A stretch of DNA of 64,000 bases, from NCBI GenBank assembly GCA_021234155.1, contig JAJEKV010000056.1, positions 1,533,330 to 1,597,329 on the forward strand, read 5' to 3'. The notes under the pieces were generated by a model. It made no database searches. It was not told the DNA's origin and was given only the letters and a program-made list of their open reading frames with translations. Shown here piece after piece: positions 47,901 through 57,765 of the stretch (position 1 is its first letter; each line of letters begins with the position of its first letter). Origin of the DNA: Isoetes taiwanensis (taxonomy: Eukaryota; Streptophyta; Lycopodiopsida; Isoetales; Isoetaceae). The translations under genes were made by a program, and so were the position numbers.

Positions 47901-49127
47901 ATGTGGTAGAATCCAATTTCAGCAGTCATTTGTACTGTATTGCAGGCAGAATCAAAGGTCAGACAAAAACTTCCATCAGACAATGCTTATGTGACATCAT
48001 CATCATCATCTATATATAATACTAATGGAGAAATGTGAGGATAGTCTGTGCGCAATCATGTACATTGATTTTCCAACTCTTATTCTATACTGTGAGATTG
48101 GAAAAAATCCTGAAAAAGTGCCCTGGTTCACGGAACGGTTCAGACAAGTAGCCGATAACTAACTTCGCCTGACTTCGTCTGGATTGCTTTTGACCGTATG
48201 GCAACTACTAATGTCGCCTTCTTTTTTATTCGAGTAGCTTTTTGGCAGCATCAGGTAATAACCTGTCTATTTTCTTCGAATTTAAACTCCCAAGACCTGC
48301 TGTAGTTTCCAACTTCAACATATGTCAAAATTGGTAAAGCGATGGCGATTCCAGGATCCAGGCCTATTTGCCAAGAAAGAAAAGCTTTGTGTACGAATAT
48401 CCTCCTTTCAAAGGCATCGACTGAATGATTTCGAAGGGATTGCTTAAGAAATCTTAAACATGGTCTCCGATGGCTACAGATGCGACATCTCCAAATATAT
48501 GTCAGATATCTTTGCCATTATTATGTGACTAGGTATTGTTTTCCATTGTTCATAATAGAGTTTTGACTTTTGATGGAATATCTTGTATAGAAACATTTCG
48601 CTCCACTTCATCAAAACCACACTCTAAATCTTGCAGAAGCCAGAGACTAACCAGCCACTGATGTAGACCTGTGTGTATTAGGCTTCTCTATTTATGGATG
48701 TTTCTAGAATTGCATTTGGAGCACAAAATTTGCATTTGACATATTGCATCAGATTATTTCCAGGAAACTACATTACTAGCTTAGCTTTTGCTTGAGACAC
48801 TTATGTCTCAAAAATATTGCACATGTATCAGACAATAAACCCAGATTTATTATATCCTTATGTTTCTCTCCAGCTAACCTTTTCATATTTTCGTGTTGTA
48901 GTTGAGAGCATCTTTCCTGCAATCACAACAACATAAATGTAAGAGAAGCATTACATTAGCATGTTGATTCTTTCGGAAAGTAGATTAAATTACAACATTA
49001 GTATCGGTTAGAATATTGACGCTCACTATATTTATTCTTTGCTAATGATTTCAAAGCCTTTTGCCATAGATTCAAAAGAAAATCTAGCATTATCTTTTGA
49101 ATAAATACTTGATTTAGAGACAATACC
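47901..49127. other. Intergenic, nothing recognised
   Basis: AT-rich spacer between the EF-P-like relic and the second large LTR. A catcat run at 47996-48008 is the only low-complexity feature. No open frame longer than a few dozen codons has credible composition. Confidence 0.5.
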
Positions 49128-51870
49128 TGTAACGGTCTTGGCCACTTGACAGTTTAGTATACGTATTTATGTGCGTATATGCATGCTTGGCATACATGCA
49201 GCATGTGACAAATATGAACAAAGATTTTGCATAGAAATAGATTTGGGAAAAGGGCTTTTTGCAAACGTGAAGCTATGAGGAGGCAGGAGCTTGGAAGGAT
49301 TGCACTGGGAGGATTGTCGAAGCAAGAAAGAACGTAGGAGCTTGGGACTGCATCAAAAACTGCATCAATATATTTCTCAGGTGGGGTTTGGTTTCAATTG
49401 ATGGATTCCATGGAATTGCATATGCTGGCAGGATTAAAGATTTGTAAGGCTATCTGTGGTTAGTAAGAACTCTGAAGATTGCTATTTTATAAAGCTTTAT
49501 CATGAATCCATCTGAGGCAAAGCTTGTGTTAATAAAACTCTGAAATATGAAATCGGAATTGCAAGAGGGCATGGAAGAACCGATCTGTAACTGCCGGGAG
49601 ATAGCTAGATTTGCAGAATATAGTGTTAATTTGATAGAATCAGGGATAGGAACAGGTCGAATTGCCTCTAAACAGCTGATTTGGGAAGATTAAGCACCGA
49701 TTTACCTTGATTAAACCTTTGCCAGACCGGAACTGTGATGAATCAGAAGCTTATTGCTTTGTAGCTGGTTGGTTGAGGCAACAAACCATGTGAATCAGGT
49801 CGGAATTGGAGGAGAAGGCCGGATTGGGGCCTTAAACGGGCCGATCTAGCCCGGACACCGTGAATCAGAGGCAAGGGAGGCCTCTTGGAGCTGCCGAAAT
49901 TGGGCCTGGAAGGGGCCGAAATTGCTCCTAAGAGCTGAGCTGGGGAATTTGAGTGCCGATTTGGCTTTTGAAGGGGCCGATCTGGCCTCAGAAGTCCATG
50001 GCCATGCATAGCCAGGCCGGTTGTTCCTAAAAATTCCCCTGTGCAGGTCGAAAGCCAGACCCGGAAATGGGTCTGTGTATTTTTGTTCCCTTTTGTCAAT
50101 TCTGGTTTTGTTTGTTGTTGCTACTTTTGTCCCTTCCTTCCTTCCTTCCTTCCTTATGTTTAATTAATAATTAACAAGTGATGGTTCCAGGGGAAATAGG
50201 AAGTATAAGGAACCCAGACGAAGTATAGATTATTCAGAGGGTAATCTGGGATAGACATGGGTATCAGCAGGGTAAGCCGATGCAAATGCTAAAGATCTCG
50301 GGCGGAAATATATGAGTAATGTTAATATTGCTTGAAAATTGCATGTAAAAAGAATAAATGTCTAATGCATGATGAGACAGCTAAAATAAGTGTGGAAATG
50401 CTTGCTCCGAGAGATGGGGCTTGCCTTGGGAGCGGCTTGACGAAGTTCGGCGATTACGGTCATGAGATCTTATGGACTTTTAAGTTGGAAGTGCGGAATT
50501 CCGGTGTTTTACATTAATTGTGCCAATTAAATTAGTAGCTAAGGAAGTTGGTTTTTAATATGGAATATTAAAAACCTTAGCTAACAATTGTTAAAAGATA
50601 AATAAAAGGGTGGAACCTTAAAGATCATGAGAAGTTGGGCATCGAGAGCTATATGAGGCCTATGGACTGTCCAGATGAGGCTATGGAGTGGAAGCTAATG
50701 GATTATCCTCATGGGAGAATGGTTCTGAGGTAAGTTTGCATTGTTTGGAATGTTGTTTTTCCTTGTTCAGTGAAGTACATAGGTATGGGAGCTACATCAA
50801 TGATAGTTAGGCTTGTGACTTCCTCAACATGTTTGGATCAGTAAGTTAGCTACTTCAACATGGGCAAGTTGTACAGGCAACATCAGCAGCAGTATGATCT
50901 AGGCACATTTATAGTGAACTCTCTAATGAACGCACATGTTATGGTCTTTGCATTGTTCCACTGTTGTCTTGGTATTTGATTATGTCTCTTGGAACCTCCG
51001 GGGTCGGACTTCTAGGTTCGGTGGCCTAGGTTGCTCCGGCATGCTTATGTTCATCTGTGATTCTCTGTGATTACTGTGCTCTGTGACACCGGGCGTTAGT
51101 TCTCCTGGCCGGGATTGCTACGTCAGTCAACTCTTGTGAACTCCATGGTAAGAGGTCCTCCAGCGCCCGGGCGTGGGGTGGGAAGGGTATCTTGATACTG
51201 AGGTTCACCCCACCAACTCCATAGCGGGGCTCGGAATGTGAGCTGGCGGGCATTTCTCGCGCTAACGGGGCCTGCATGTAGGGTCAATTTGAGCTTCCCA
51301 TTGTCCGGAGCTTTGTTATGTTCTTTTGGTACTCGACTTTGTGTTTTTCTCCCGATGCTTATGATGTTTCTTTCCTTGTCATTGTCTAGCACTGCACATA
51401 GTCTCTTGTATATTTGGAATTGTCTATGTTCTTGTTATCCAAGATGCCGAGTGTTTCCATGTATGCAGCAGCAGCTATGGGATCCCCACTTAGTCACGAG
51501 GACTAACCCCAGTGAGTGCATGTGCAGTGAACCCGCAAGGTGGCGGTCAAGTTGATGGTGGCAATGTGGCCAGGAATCGTGCTTGAGTTCTCGAGCTAGC
51601 AGTTTCTGTTGATTTGCTCAGTGCTATTGTGCATGTATATTATAACGCATTGTAAATATTGAGATGCTTATTTGCTCAACTTGAGATTGTAATATACTAA
51701 GCTTATGAATATGTTGAATGCCTGAACCAGGATTGCTTGTTGAGCCTAAACTGTGGATTTAATTTGCAAAGGAAGATTTAATTCTTCACCTAAATTCACC
51801 TGTGCATAAATCTAGTTGAAAGTCAGACAAGATCCCGAGTTGCCCGGAGGGTCAACTCGGCAGGCTCGTA
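49128..51870 (+). repeat. Second copy of the large LTR, 3' tip replaced
   Basis: Starts TGTAACGGTCTTGGCCAC, parallel to 41370, and follows it through the gggatccccacttagtcacg phrase (51480 against 43288) to gttgcccggagggtcaactc (51839 against 43607). The last bases of the sister copy (gctcgtcaca) are absent: at gctcgta the sequence passes directly into the TRIM at 51871. It is longer than the sister copy through extra sequence around 49500-50600. ATACC precedes the left end (49123-49127), and the matching ATACC is found only after the TRIM. Confidence 0.85.
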
Positions 51871-52324
51871 TGTGACGTTCCTAACCGACATGCCCTTAGC
51901 CAACTGGGCAAAACCATCTAGACGTTTATGAGTAGTCGCTTCTACCCATTTATGCCGGTGTCTCGGGAACGCTCCACAGGCACATTCAAGGATCGAATAC
52001 TCGAGCGGTCTACCATGGGCCCGTTACAGTCTCTCCCACTAGAACTATGCTCGTCCTCGAGCATCCAAGGCCATACCATGTCACAATGATTACCAAGTCT
52101 TTGCAAATTACCCATGCATATAGGCACCCATGGAGACTCGAACTCGAGACCTGCTCTGATACCAACTGTAACGTTCCTAAACGACATGCCCTTAGCCAAC
52201 TGGGCAAAACCATCTAGACGTTTATGAGTAGTCGCTTCTACCCATTTATGCCGGTGTCTCGGGAACGCTCCACAGGCACATTCAAGGATCGAATACTCGA
52301 GCGGTCTACCATGGGCCCGTTACA
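51871..52324 (-). mobile_element. TRIM retrotransposon, 454 bp, complete
   Basis: Two 158-bp terminal repeats (51871-52028 and 52167-52324), nearly identical, with TGT...ACA ends flank 138 bp. On the minus strand the right copy is the 5' LTR and is followed two bases later by TGGTATCAGAGCAG (52164-52151), the usual initiator-Met tRNA primer site. A purine tract GTGGGAGAGAC abuts the other LTR. There is no coding capacity, so it must depend on another element's proteins. I looked for the 5S-like promoter of Cassandra TRIMs and do not see it. Confidence 0.92.
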
Positions 52325-52559
52325 ATACCATCGTACATGTTGTCAAATTATATTCCCATGACATCTGTCGAACTTTATCGTAATAATTGGAGGTAGATCA
52401 TTTCATTTCTAGATTTGGATACATCAGGAGTTGATGCAGATATATAATTGTTGTTAAGGAGTTGTCATTATAGTTATAACTGACACTTTTCTTGTTTTAA
52501 GTGTAGACCCAGATACTTCATTGCCAAACGAATGGAATATCGTCCCTGACATATTGGGC

Positions 52560-52770
52560 TTTATTGACAAACTGGGGTTCCAGATGTTATCACTGGGGGT
52601 GCTCTTACTCTTATGTATGTTAGATGTGGTTCTTAGAGGATGCACACAAGCTTTTGGTTGAAAGGCCAGACCAGAATGTGGTGTTGTGTAAGACGATGAT
52701 TGCAGGATATGCAGAGAATGCATAAGGGTTAACTGCTTTCGGATGTTTAAAGCATGTTTTACAAGACGTC
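52560..52770 (+). pseudogene. PPR protein relic
   Basis: Across frame changes one reads IDKLGFQ, then ALTLMYVRCGS, then EDAHKLLVERPDQNVVLCK and TMIAGYAENA. This matches the PLS-type pentatricopeptide repeat consensus (KLGF...AL--MY-KCGS-EDA-KLFDEMP--NVV-W--MIAGYA-NG), the organellar RNA-binding family. One base is missing between GS and EDA (52632-52636) and a stop follows ENA at 52722. It ends against the structured element at 52795. Confidence 0.75.
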
Positions 52771-52794
52771 TGTTGGAGATCTTACAAGTACTAT

Positions 52795-54004
52795 ATTCTC
52801 GAGCTGCGACTCGCATGACACAACAACGCCCGATGGATGGGGCTTTTCTATTCATCCCAGCAGTGTAATTACAATGGTAGAGAGTGGGTAGCTGCATATC
52901 GCAAGCTACCCAAAAAACAAAAAATACAGGGAATATCCAGTCATAACACCTGGACCCCAAAATACAAAAATATATCATAGATGTTTGGCTAGTGTACCTG
53001 CCTAGGGCTTATCGCCGGGATTAAAAAACCCCGCCCTTTCGGGTTTTCGAGGAAAAACCCTAGCGATAAGCCCTAGGCGATGAGGCTTTAGACAACGCCG
53101 GCCGCTAAACTTCCCAAAAACCCACGCTCCAAAAAGAAACCAACGTCGCGGCAACGCATGCACACGCATAAGACCACAAAACACAATAGAGAAGAACAAA
53201 AACCGAAAAAGCGAGGGGGTTGATTAGGCGTGCGTGTACACGCGAACAACATATATAAACAAAATACTTAAGGGAGGGAGGGAGGGAGAGCATAGAACAT
53301 AACTCAAAACACCGCTGGGCTAAGAGAAAGCGCCGATGAGAAGTCAAGGCTTAATGCAGAAGAAATAGCGATCCCCTAACCGGATGAGAGGCCCAAATGC
53401 ATGCAATGCATGCGTGCAACGATGTAACTTTGCATGCTCGTCTGCTCGAGAATCGCGATCCGTCGGATCGACCGCATTCTCGAAGCCGCGACCGCATGAC
53501 ACAACAACGCCCAAAGAAGAGAACTTCCCGCCGATCCGGAGATGAAGGCTCAAGAATTGCCCCATAGTGGAGGAATGCCGAGGTAGAAGCGGTAGACGAG
53601 AAGGATAGGAAGAGATACGAGAAAGATAGGAAACGCCAGAAGGGATGCGCCAGAAAGGTCAACGCAGGCCAAGGTAGAAGAGAACCGAGAACGATAAGAA
53701 ACGCCAGGAAGGGATACGCCAGGAAAGGTCAGGTCGAAGAGAAACAAGAATGATAGGAAATGCCACGAAAGGTCAACCCATGCAAGAGGAAGCCCCTCCT
53801 CTGCATGAGAGCATAGAACATAACCTGAAACACTGCTGGGCGAAGAGAAAGCGCCGATGAGAAGCTGAAGGCGAATGCAGGAAGAAATAGCGATCCCCTA
53901 ACCGGATGAGAGGCCCGAAATGCATGCAATGCATGCAGGCAACGCATGCAACTCTTGCATGCTCGTCTGGCTCGAGAATCGCGATCCGTCGGATCGATCT
54001 GCAT
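52795..54004 (-). mobile_element. Structured two-unit non-coding element, copy 1
   Basis: Read on the minus strand, two tandem units (54004-53476 and 53475-52795) each begin with a hairpin region and end in gtcatgcggtcgc...cgagaat. Both heads share a cttctcatcggcgctttctc segment and gcatgcattgcatgca palindromes. The unit junction forms a hairpin: tcgagaat (53446-53453) with attctcga (53476-53483), enclosing a perfect cgatccg-t-cggatcg (53456-53470). Unit 2 carries a second folded module (53001-53077) with a perfect 15-bp stem cctagggcttatcgc. There is no coding, and the element ends coincide with unit ends. The same layout recurs inverted at 56668-57670. Confidence 0.75.
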
Positions 54005-54471
54005 TATTATGAGCACTTTCATCAGTTATGCCTTCATGGGCAAACAATATGATCTGATAAGAATTTTCTGATGATCTTTTCTTGCTTTTTAAGATGTATG
54101 ATTTTTGCATCTGGCTCCATACCTATCATCAATTGCATATTCTATGGTCTTCGTTAAGCGAGAACTTGAGTTTTTGTTAATATAACTCTGAAGCATGTTG
54201 CTGAAGGGACACATGGAGCAAATTGATTTCCAGTGACTAGGCCAGTGTCATGGTTACCCGGAACCGGAACGGGAACCGGAACGGCACCCCAAATTTCAGA
54301 ACCGGAACCGGAACACTTCAGAATGGGAACATCCAACTTTGGAAAAAAATAAATTTTGAAAATGGATTTGGTGTTCCCATGAGCTAATTAACCTATTGAA
54401 CTAGTTTTCAATTTCAAAATGTCAAAAGGTGATGTATAATAATGGCCAAATGAAAATAAGGCTCTACCGTG
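54005..54471. other. Spacer with a GGAACC short tandem repeat
   Basis: 54257-54312 is made of ggaaccggaacgggaaccgg-like units. The remainder is AT-rich with no gene signal. Confidence 0.6.
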
Positions 54472-55121
54472 TTACATATTCTTATAATTTTCCGCATAGA
54501 TATCATCCCTACATCCACTGACATATTTTCTCAGAAGCTCTTTCCCATCCAGCTTCCTTATTAATGCCGCTAAATGAGTGAATTTGGAAGTGTAGGACTG
54601 AATACTCTCAGATTTCCCTTGTTTCAGATGATCCCATTCCCTGCGTAACTCACTGTGATAGTTAGAGGGTAAATAATTATTGATCCTGGGATCGCATTCT
54701 CGTCTGCCTTGCCACCATGCTTGAGCTCGATCTTTCAAGTAAGTGTCCATGGCTTGCAGTCTTTCCACATCTGTTGCCTGCACTCATTCAAAGAACTTTT
54801 TCCACTGACTGATAAAGCTGACAACCTTGACAGGCTTTGTCTTTCCCCCTTTGAAAGACGGCATATCTGCTTTCTCTAACCATTTTCTCAGCTTAGGTGG
54901 CGGTGGAGGAGTTACTGGAGGAGGACCATTAGGCAGAGGAGGTTGCGAAGGTTGCAGATAAATACTGGGAGAAAGCGGTATAGAATAGACAACAATTCCA
55001 CTTGCCTGTCATACTCTTGCTGACTGCTAGGCGTGGGCAATGCTAACTAGGATGCAATATAACCAGCATTAGACAAGGCTTGCTGATATTGTGCTTCAGT
55101 AACATTGAAGCGTTGGGCCAT
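54472..55121 (-). pseudogene. Ty3/gypsy gag fragment (second family)
   Basis: Starts with ATG at 55121 (MAQRFNVTEAQYQQAL) and has in-frame stops near 55050 and 54784. A proline-rich stretch and KWLEKADMPSFKGGK precede the capsid domain: MDTYLKDRAQAWWQGRRE, ELRREWDHLKQGKSESIQSY, and LLRKYVSGCRDDIY. This is the retrotransposon-gag pattern (W-x14-16-F/W, then a QG-S--Y segment). It ends abruptly at 54472 without zinc knuckle or pol. It is unrelated in sequence to the gag at 13 kb. Confidence 0.82.
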
Positions 55122-55143
55122 TGATCAGATATGAGGATCGATA

Positions 55144-55156
55144 GGCTCTGATACCA
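55144..55156 (-). other. Primer binding site of the gypsy fragment
   Basis: On the minus strand TGGTATCAGAGCC, the initiator-Met tRNA primer site, lies two bases after an LTR-like end (...GCGTATCA) at 55159 and 23 nt before the gag ATG. This fixes orientation and the inner edge of the 5' LTR. Confidence 0.85.
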
Positions 55157-55158
55157 CT

Positions 55159-55970
55159 TGATACGCTTTAAGGAAAACTTAAAGACGTAACTACAACAAT
55201 TGTATAGACAAGATAAAGAAGATAACAATCTTTAGATAAGAACAAATAGCTTGGTTTCCACAACCAAAGGATTTGGGCATCCAGTTTCCACCCAATCAGA
55301 TCCGGAAAAGAATTAAGGCAATTTCCAAGGGAATAGAGTGAAAGGAATTGATCACAGCTTATTATCCCCTTCAGCTTATGATCAAACCAATCTCACAATG
55401 GTATTGGGCTTAGATGGGCTCAATCACGCCGAGAAAGAGAATGAGAAGCAATCTCAGACTTCACCGAGAAGTATTGGATCAAAAATCGCCACTTGCAACT
55501 ACTTCTGCTCAACTGGCTGTTTGCAAGTCGGATTTAGGAACAGCGACCAAAAGCTGGGAGTCAGACGCCGGAATTGAAGCCAAAGTTCTCACCCATGCTG
55601 GATCTGTGCCGATATCTTCCTCTTATAGTGATCCGCCCCTTTTCCGATCAGATAAAAACGTCATTACCTGCTATTCTGGTTGCTGCCGATTTCTCCCTTT
55701 TTGTAAGAATAACTGTTCAAAACTTGTGTGACCTATTTTTGACGTCCCAGGTTATCTCCGCCAAATCCTTCTCTTTTTAGTAAAATTAGTTGCATGTGCC
55801 TTTCTTTGCAAATATCATTCCCTTATCTTTAGCTTTAATGATCGTTTAAAATATCTTGCCCCCCATGATATCTTGTAACCATTGGTTTTTAATTCCCCAT
55901 TGCCTTAATTCTTTTCTTCTGGACCACTCCCCCTAGCATGCCCCCATATCAATAGAATAGAATAGGAGAT
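55159..55970 (-). repeat. 5' LTR region of the gypsy fragment (outer end uncertain)
   Basis: Sequence to the right of the primer site must hold the 5' LTR. No second copy is present to fix its outer boundary, so the right limit is a guess. Short plus-strand open frames inside it do not resemble proteins. Confidence 0.45.
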
Positions 55971-56667
55971 AACCTTTCTCCTTGTTTGCTAGTTCTAATA
56001 GTGCATTTTTTAGTTCGATTTGCTTTTTCCTATTTTATGAAAGACTTAAAAAGCTTCTTTCCTATGTCTGCATTGATGGTGTTTTGTGGAAATCCATTGA
56101 GGCACAAAGTATGATGCGAGACATATTACTTTCTTCCGCCCAATCTATAAACGAAGCCAAGCTATAAACTAAGTTTTTAGGGCCCCAAAAAACTCTCATA
56201 AGCCAAGCAGGCAGCCATAGCCATGACCATTTTTGGGTTGCCCCTAGGGGGGCAAACCCTTGCTGATGTGGGTTTTCAGCATATTCTAAGCATATGCTAG
56301 ACATTCTTGGAATATGCTAGAAATTGCTCCAAACTGGCTCTTGCCTGTAAAGTGGCGGTCGCCTCTGTTTGTGGTTTAGCCCAGTCGCCTGTGTTCGAAC
56401 CGGCAAACCGGCATCAATTCTATAGGAGATCCGACAGTTCACAGTGGTGCAATACAGGGTACGCCTGTGGCAAACTTCTAGATTTGTGGCAGACTTCAGT
56501 TGGCATTTTGGCACCAGCTCAGTTGGCATTTTGGCATGGTTGAAAGGTTGGACCAATGATTGTGATCTAAGGTTTCAGCCTTGATTGTGCTCCTCATTGA
56601 CAAAACAGAAGCAGGGACTAAATCCTTACCCTTTTGTATTAAATCCTTTACCCCTTTTGCATAAAAT
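55971..56667. other. Spacer holding hairpin repeat family, copy 2
   Basis: 56231-56385 matches 14655-14790: head tttttgggttgcccctaggg, hairpin arms 56278-56290 and 56306-56318 (one G-T wobble), and tail gctccaaact...gtaaagtggcggtc. The rest shows no gene. Confidence 0.65.
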
Positions 56668-57670
56668 CCCATCGATCGGAGACATCGGATCGCCATTCTA
56701 GAATGGGACGAGCATGCATGTCTTGCATGCATGCGGGCGGCGCATGCCCGTTCTGGTTGGGAGGGCGCGTTTCAGCATCAACATCTCATCGGCGCTTCCT
56801 CTTCTCTCTCAGCAGTACCTCTTTCTCTTTGAATTGTTTACAGGCAGGGGAGGGGCTTCTTTCTGCTTGGTTTGGCCAATTTGGCGTTTCTTTCATGCTG
56901 TTCTTTTTCGGCCTTTAGCCTTCGTCCTGTGACCTTCGTCCTCGATCCTAGTTTGTAAGGAAGTCCTTTGGTATTCGGGCGGTTTGTTGGTTTCATGCGA
57001 GTCCCATTCTAGAATCCCATCGATCCGAGACATCGGATCGCCATTCTAGAATGGGACGAGCATGCATGTCTTGCATGCATGCGGGCGGCGCATGCCCGTT
57101 CTAGTTGGGAGTTCGCTATTTTAGGCGCGTTTCTGCATCAACATCTCATCGGCGCTTCCTCTTCTCTCTCAGCAGTACCTCTTTCTCTTTGAACCCACCC
57201 TCCCCCCCTTCTTTGTTTATTATATTTGTCGCGTGGCACGCGCGTAATCAGCCCCTCCACTTTGGGAGGTTTGTTTTGTTTCGTTTTTTTTTTTTGTGTT
57301 GGTGATGTGCAGGTACAGGTTGGCGAGCGCCATCTGTTTCGTCTTCTCCATTCGTGGGTTTTTGGGAGCGATTTCTCTGCCTTGCGTTTGTCTAAGTACC
57401 TTGCCGAAGGTTTATCACTAGGGTTTTTCCTCGAAAACCCGAAAGGGCGGGGTTTTTTAATCCCGGTGATAAGCTTTCGGCAGGTACACCAGCCGAACAT
57501 CTGTTAGCATTGTATTTTTGGGGTCCAAATGATATGATTGGATTTTCCCTTTATTTTTCGTGGGTAGTTCGCATGTGTGCGGCTACCCACTATCCACCAT
57601 TGTAGAAAATCTGTTGAGATGAATGAGAAGCAAGTCTAAGTCTGGTTTCATGCGAGTCCCATTCTAGAAT
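56668..57670 (+). mobile_element. Structured two-unit non-coding element, copy 2
   Basis: Two tandem units: 56668-57015, and 57016-57670. The ~170-bp heads are near identical (cccatcgatc, then gaatgggacgagcatgcatg and catctcatcggcgcttcctc), and both units end in catgcgagtcccattctaga. The junction forms a 13-bp perfect stem CCCATTCTAGAAT (57003-57015) with 57043-57055 around a perfect CGATCCGA/TCGGATCG hairpin. Unit 2 contains the folded module (57402-57482) with a 17-bp stem including two G-U pairs. It is homologous to 52795-54004 in inverted orientation, but the stem arms differ in sequence while staying complementary. No coding is visible. Confidence 0.75.
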
Positions 57671-57765
57671 GATGAAAGTTTGAAATTAGTTTGAATAACT
57701 TATATAATTTTGTTCTCTGAGACGAGAGTAAGCGATAGATTCTAATGTGAGTACCATGTTACCAG

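Noticed and set aside
51871-52324. Cassandra TRIM with 5S RNA in the LTR
   Set aside because: The LTR has no recognisable 5S internal promoter boxes; only size, primer site and termini agree.
56380-56420. tRNA-like gttcgaacc at about 56392
   Set aside because: The box B motif stands alone; the upstream sequence has no box A or stem structure.
52795-57670. Retrozyme (hammerhead ribozyme) identity for the structured elements
   Set aside because: The two-unit layout is suggestive, but no ctgatga...gaaa hammerhead core is found in either unit or orientation.
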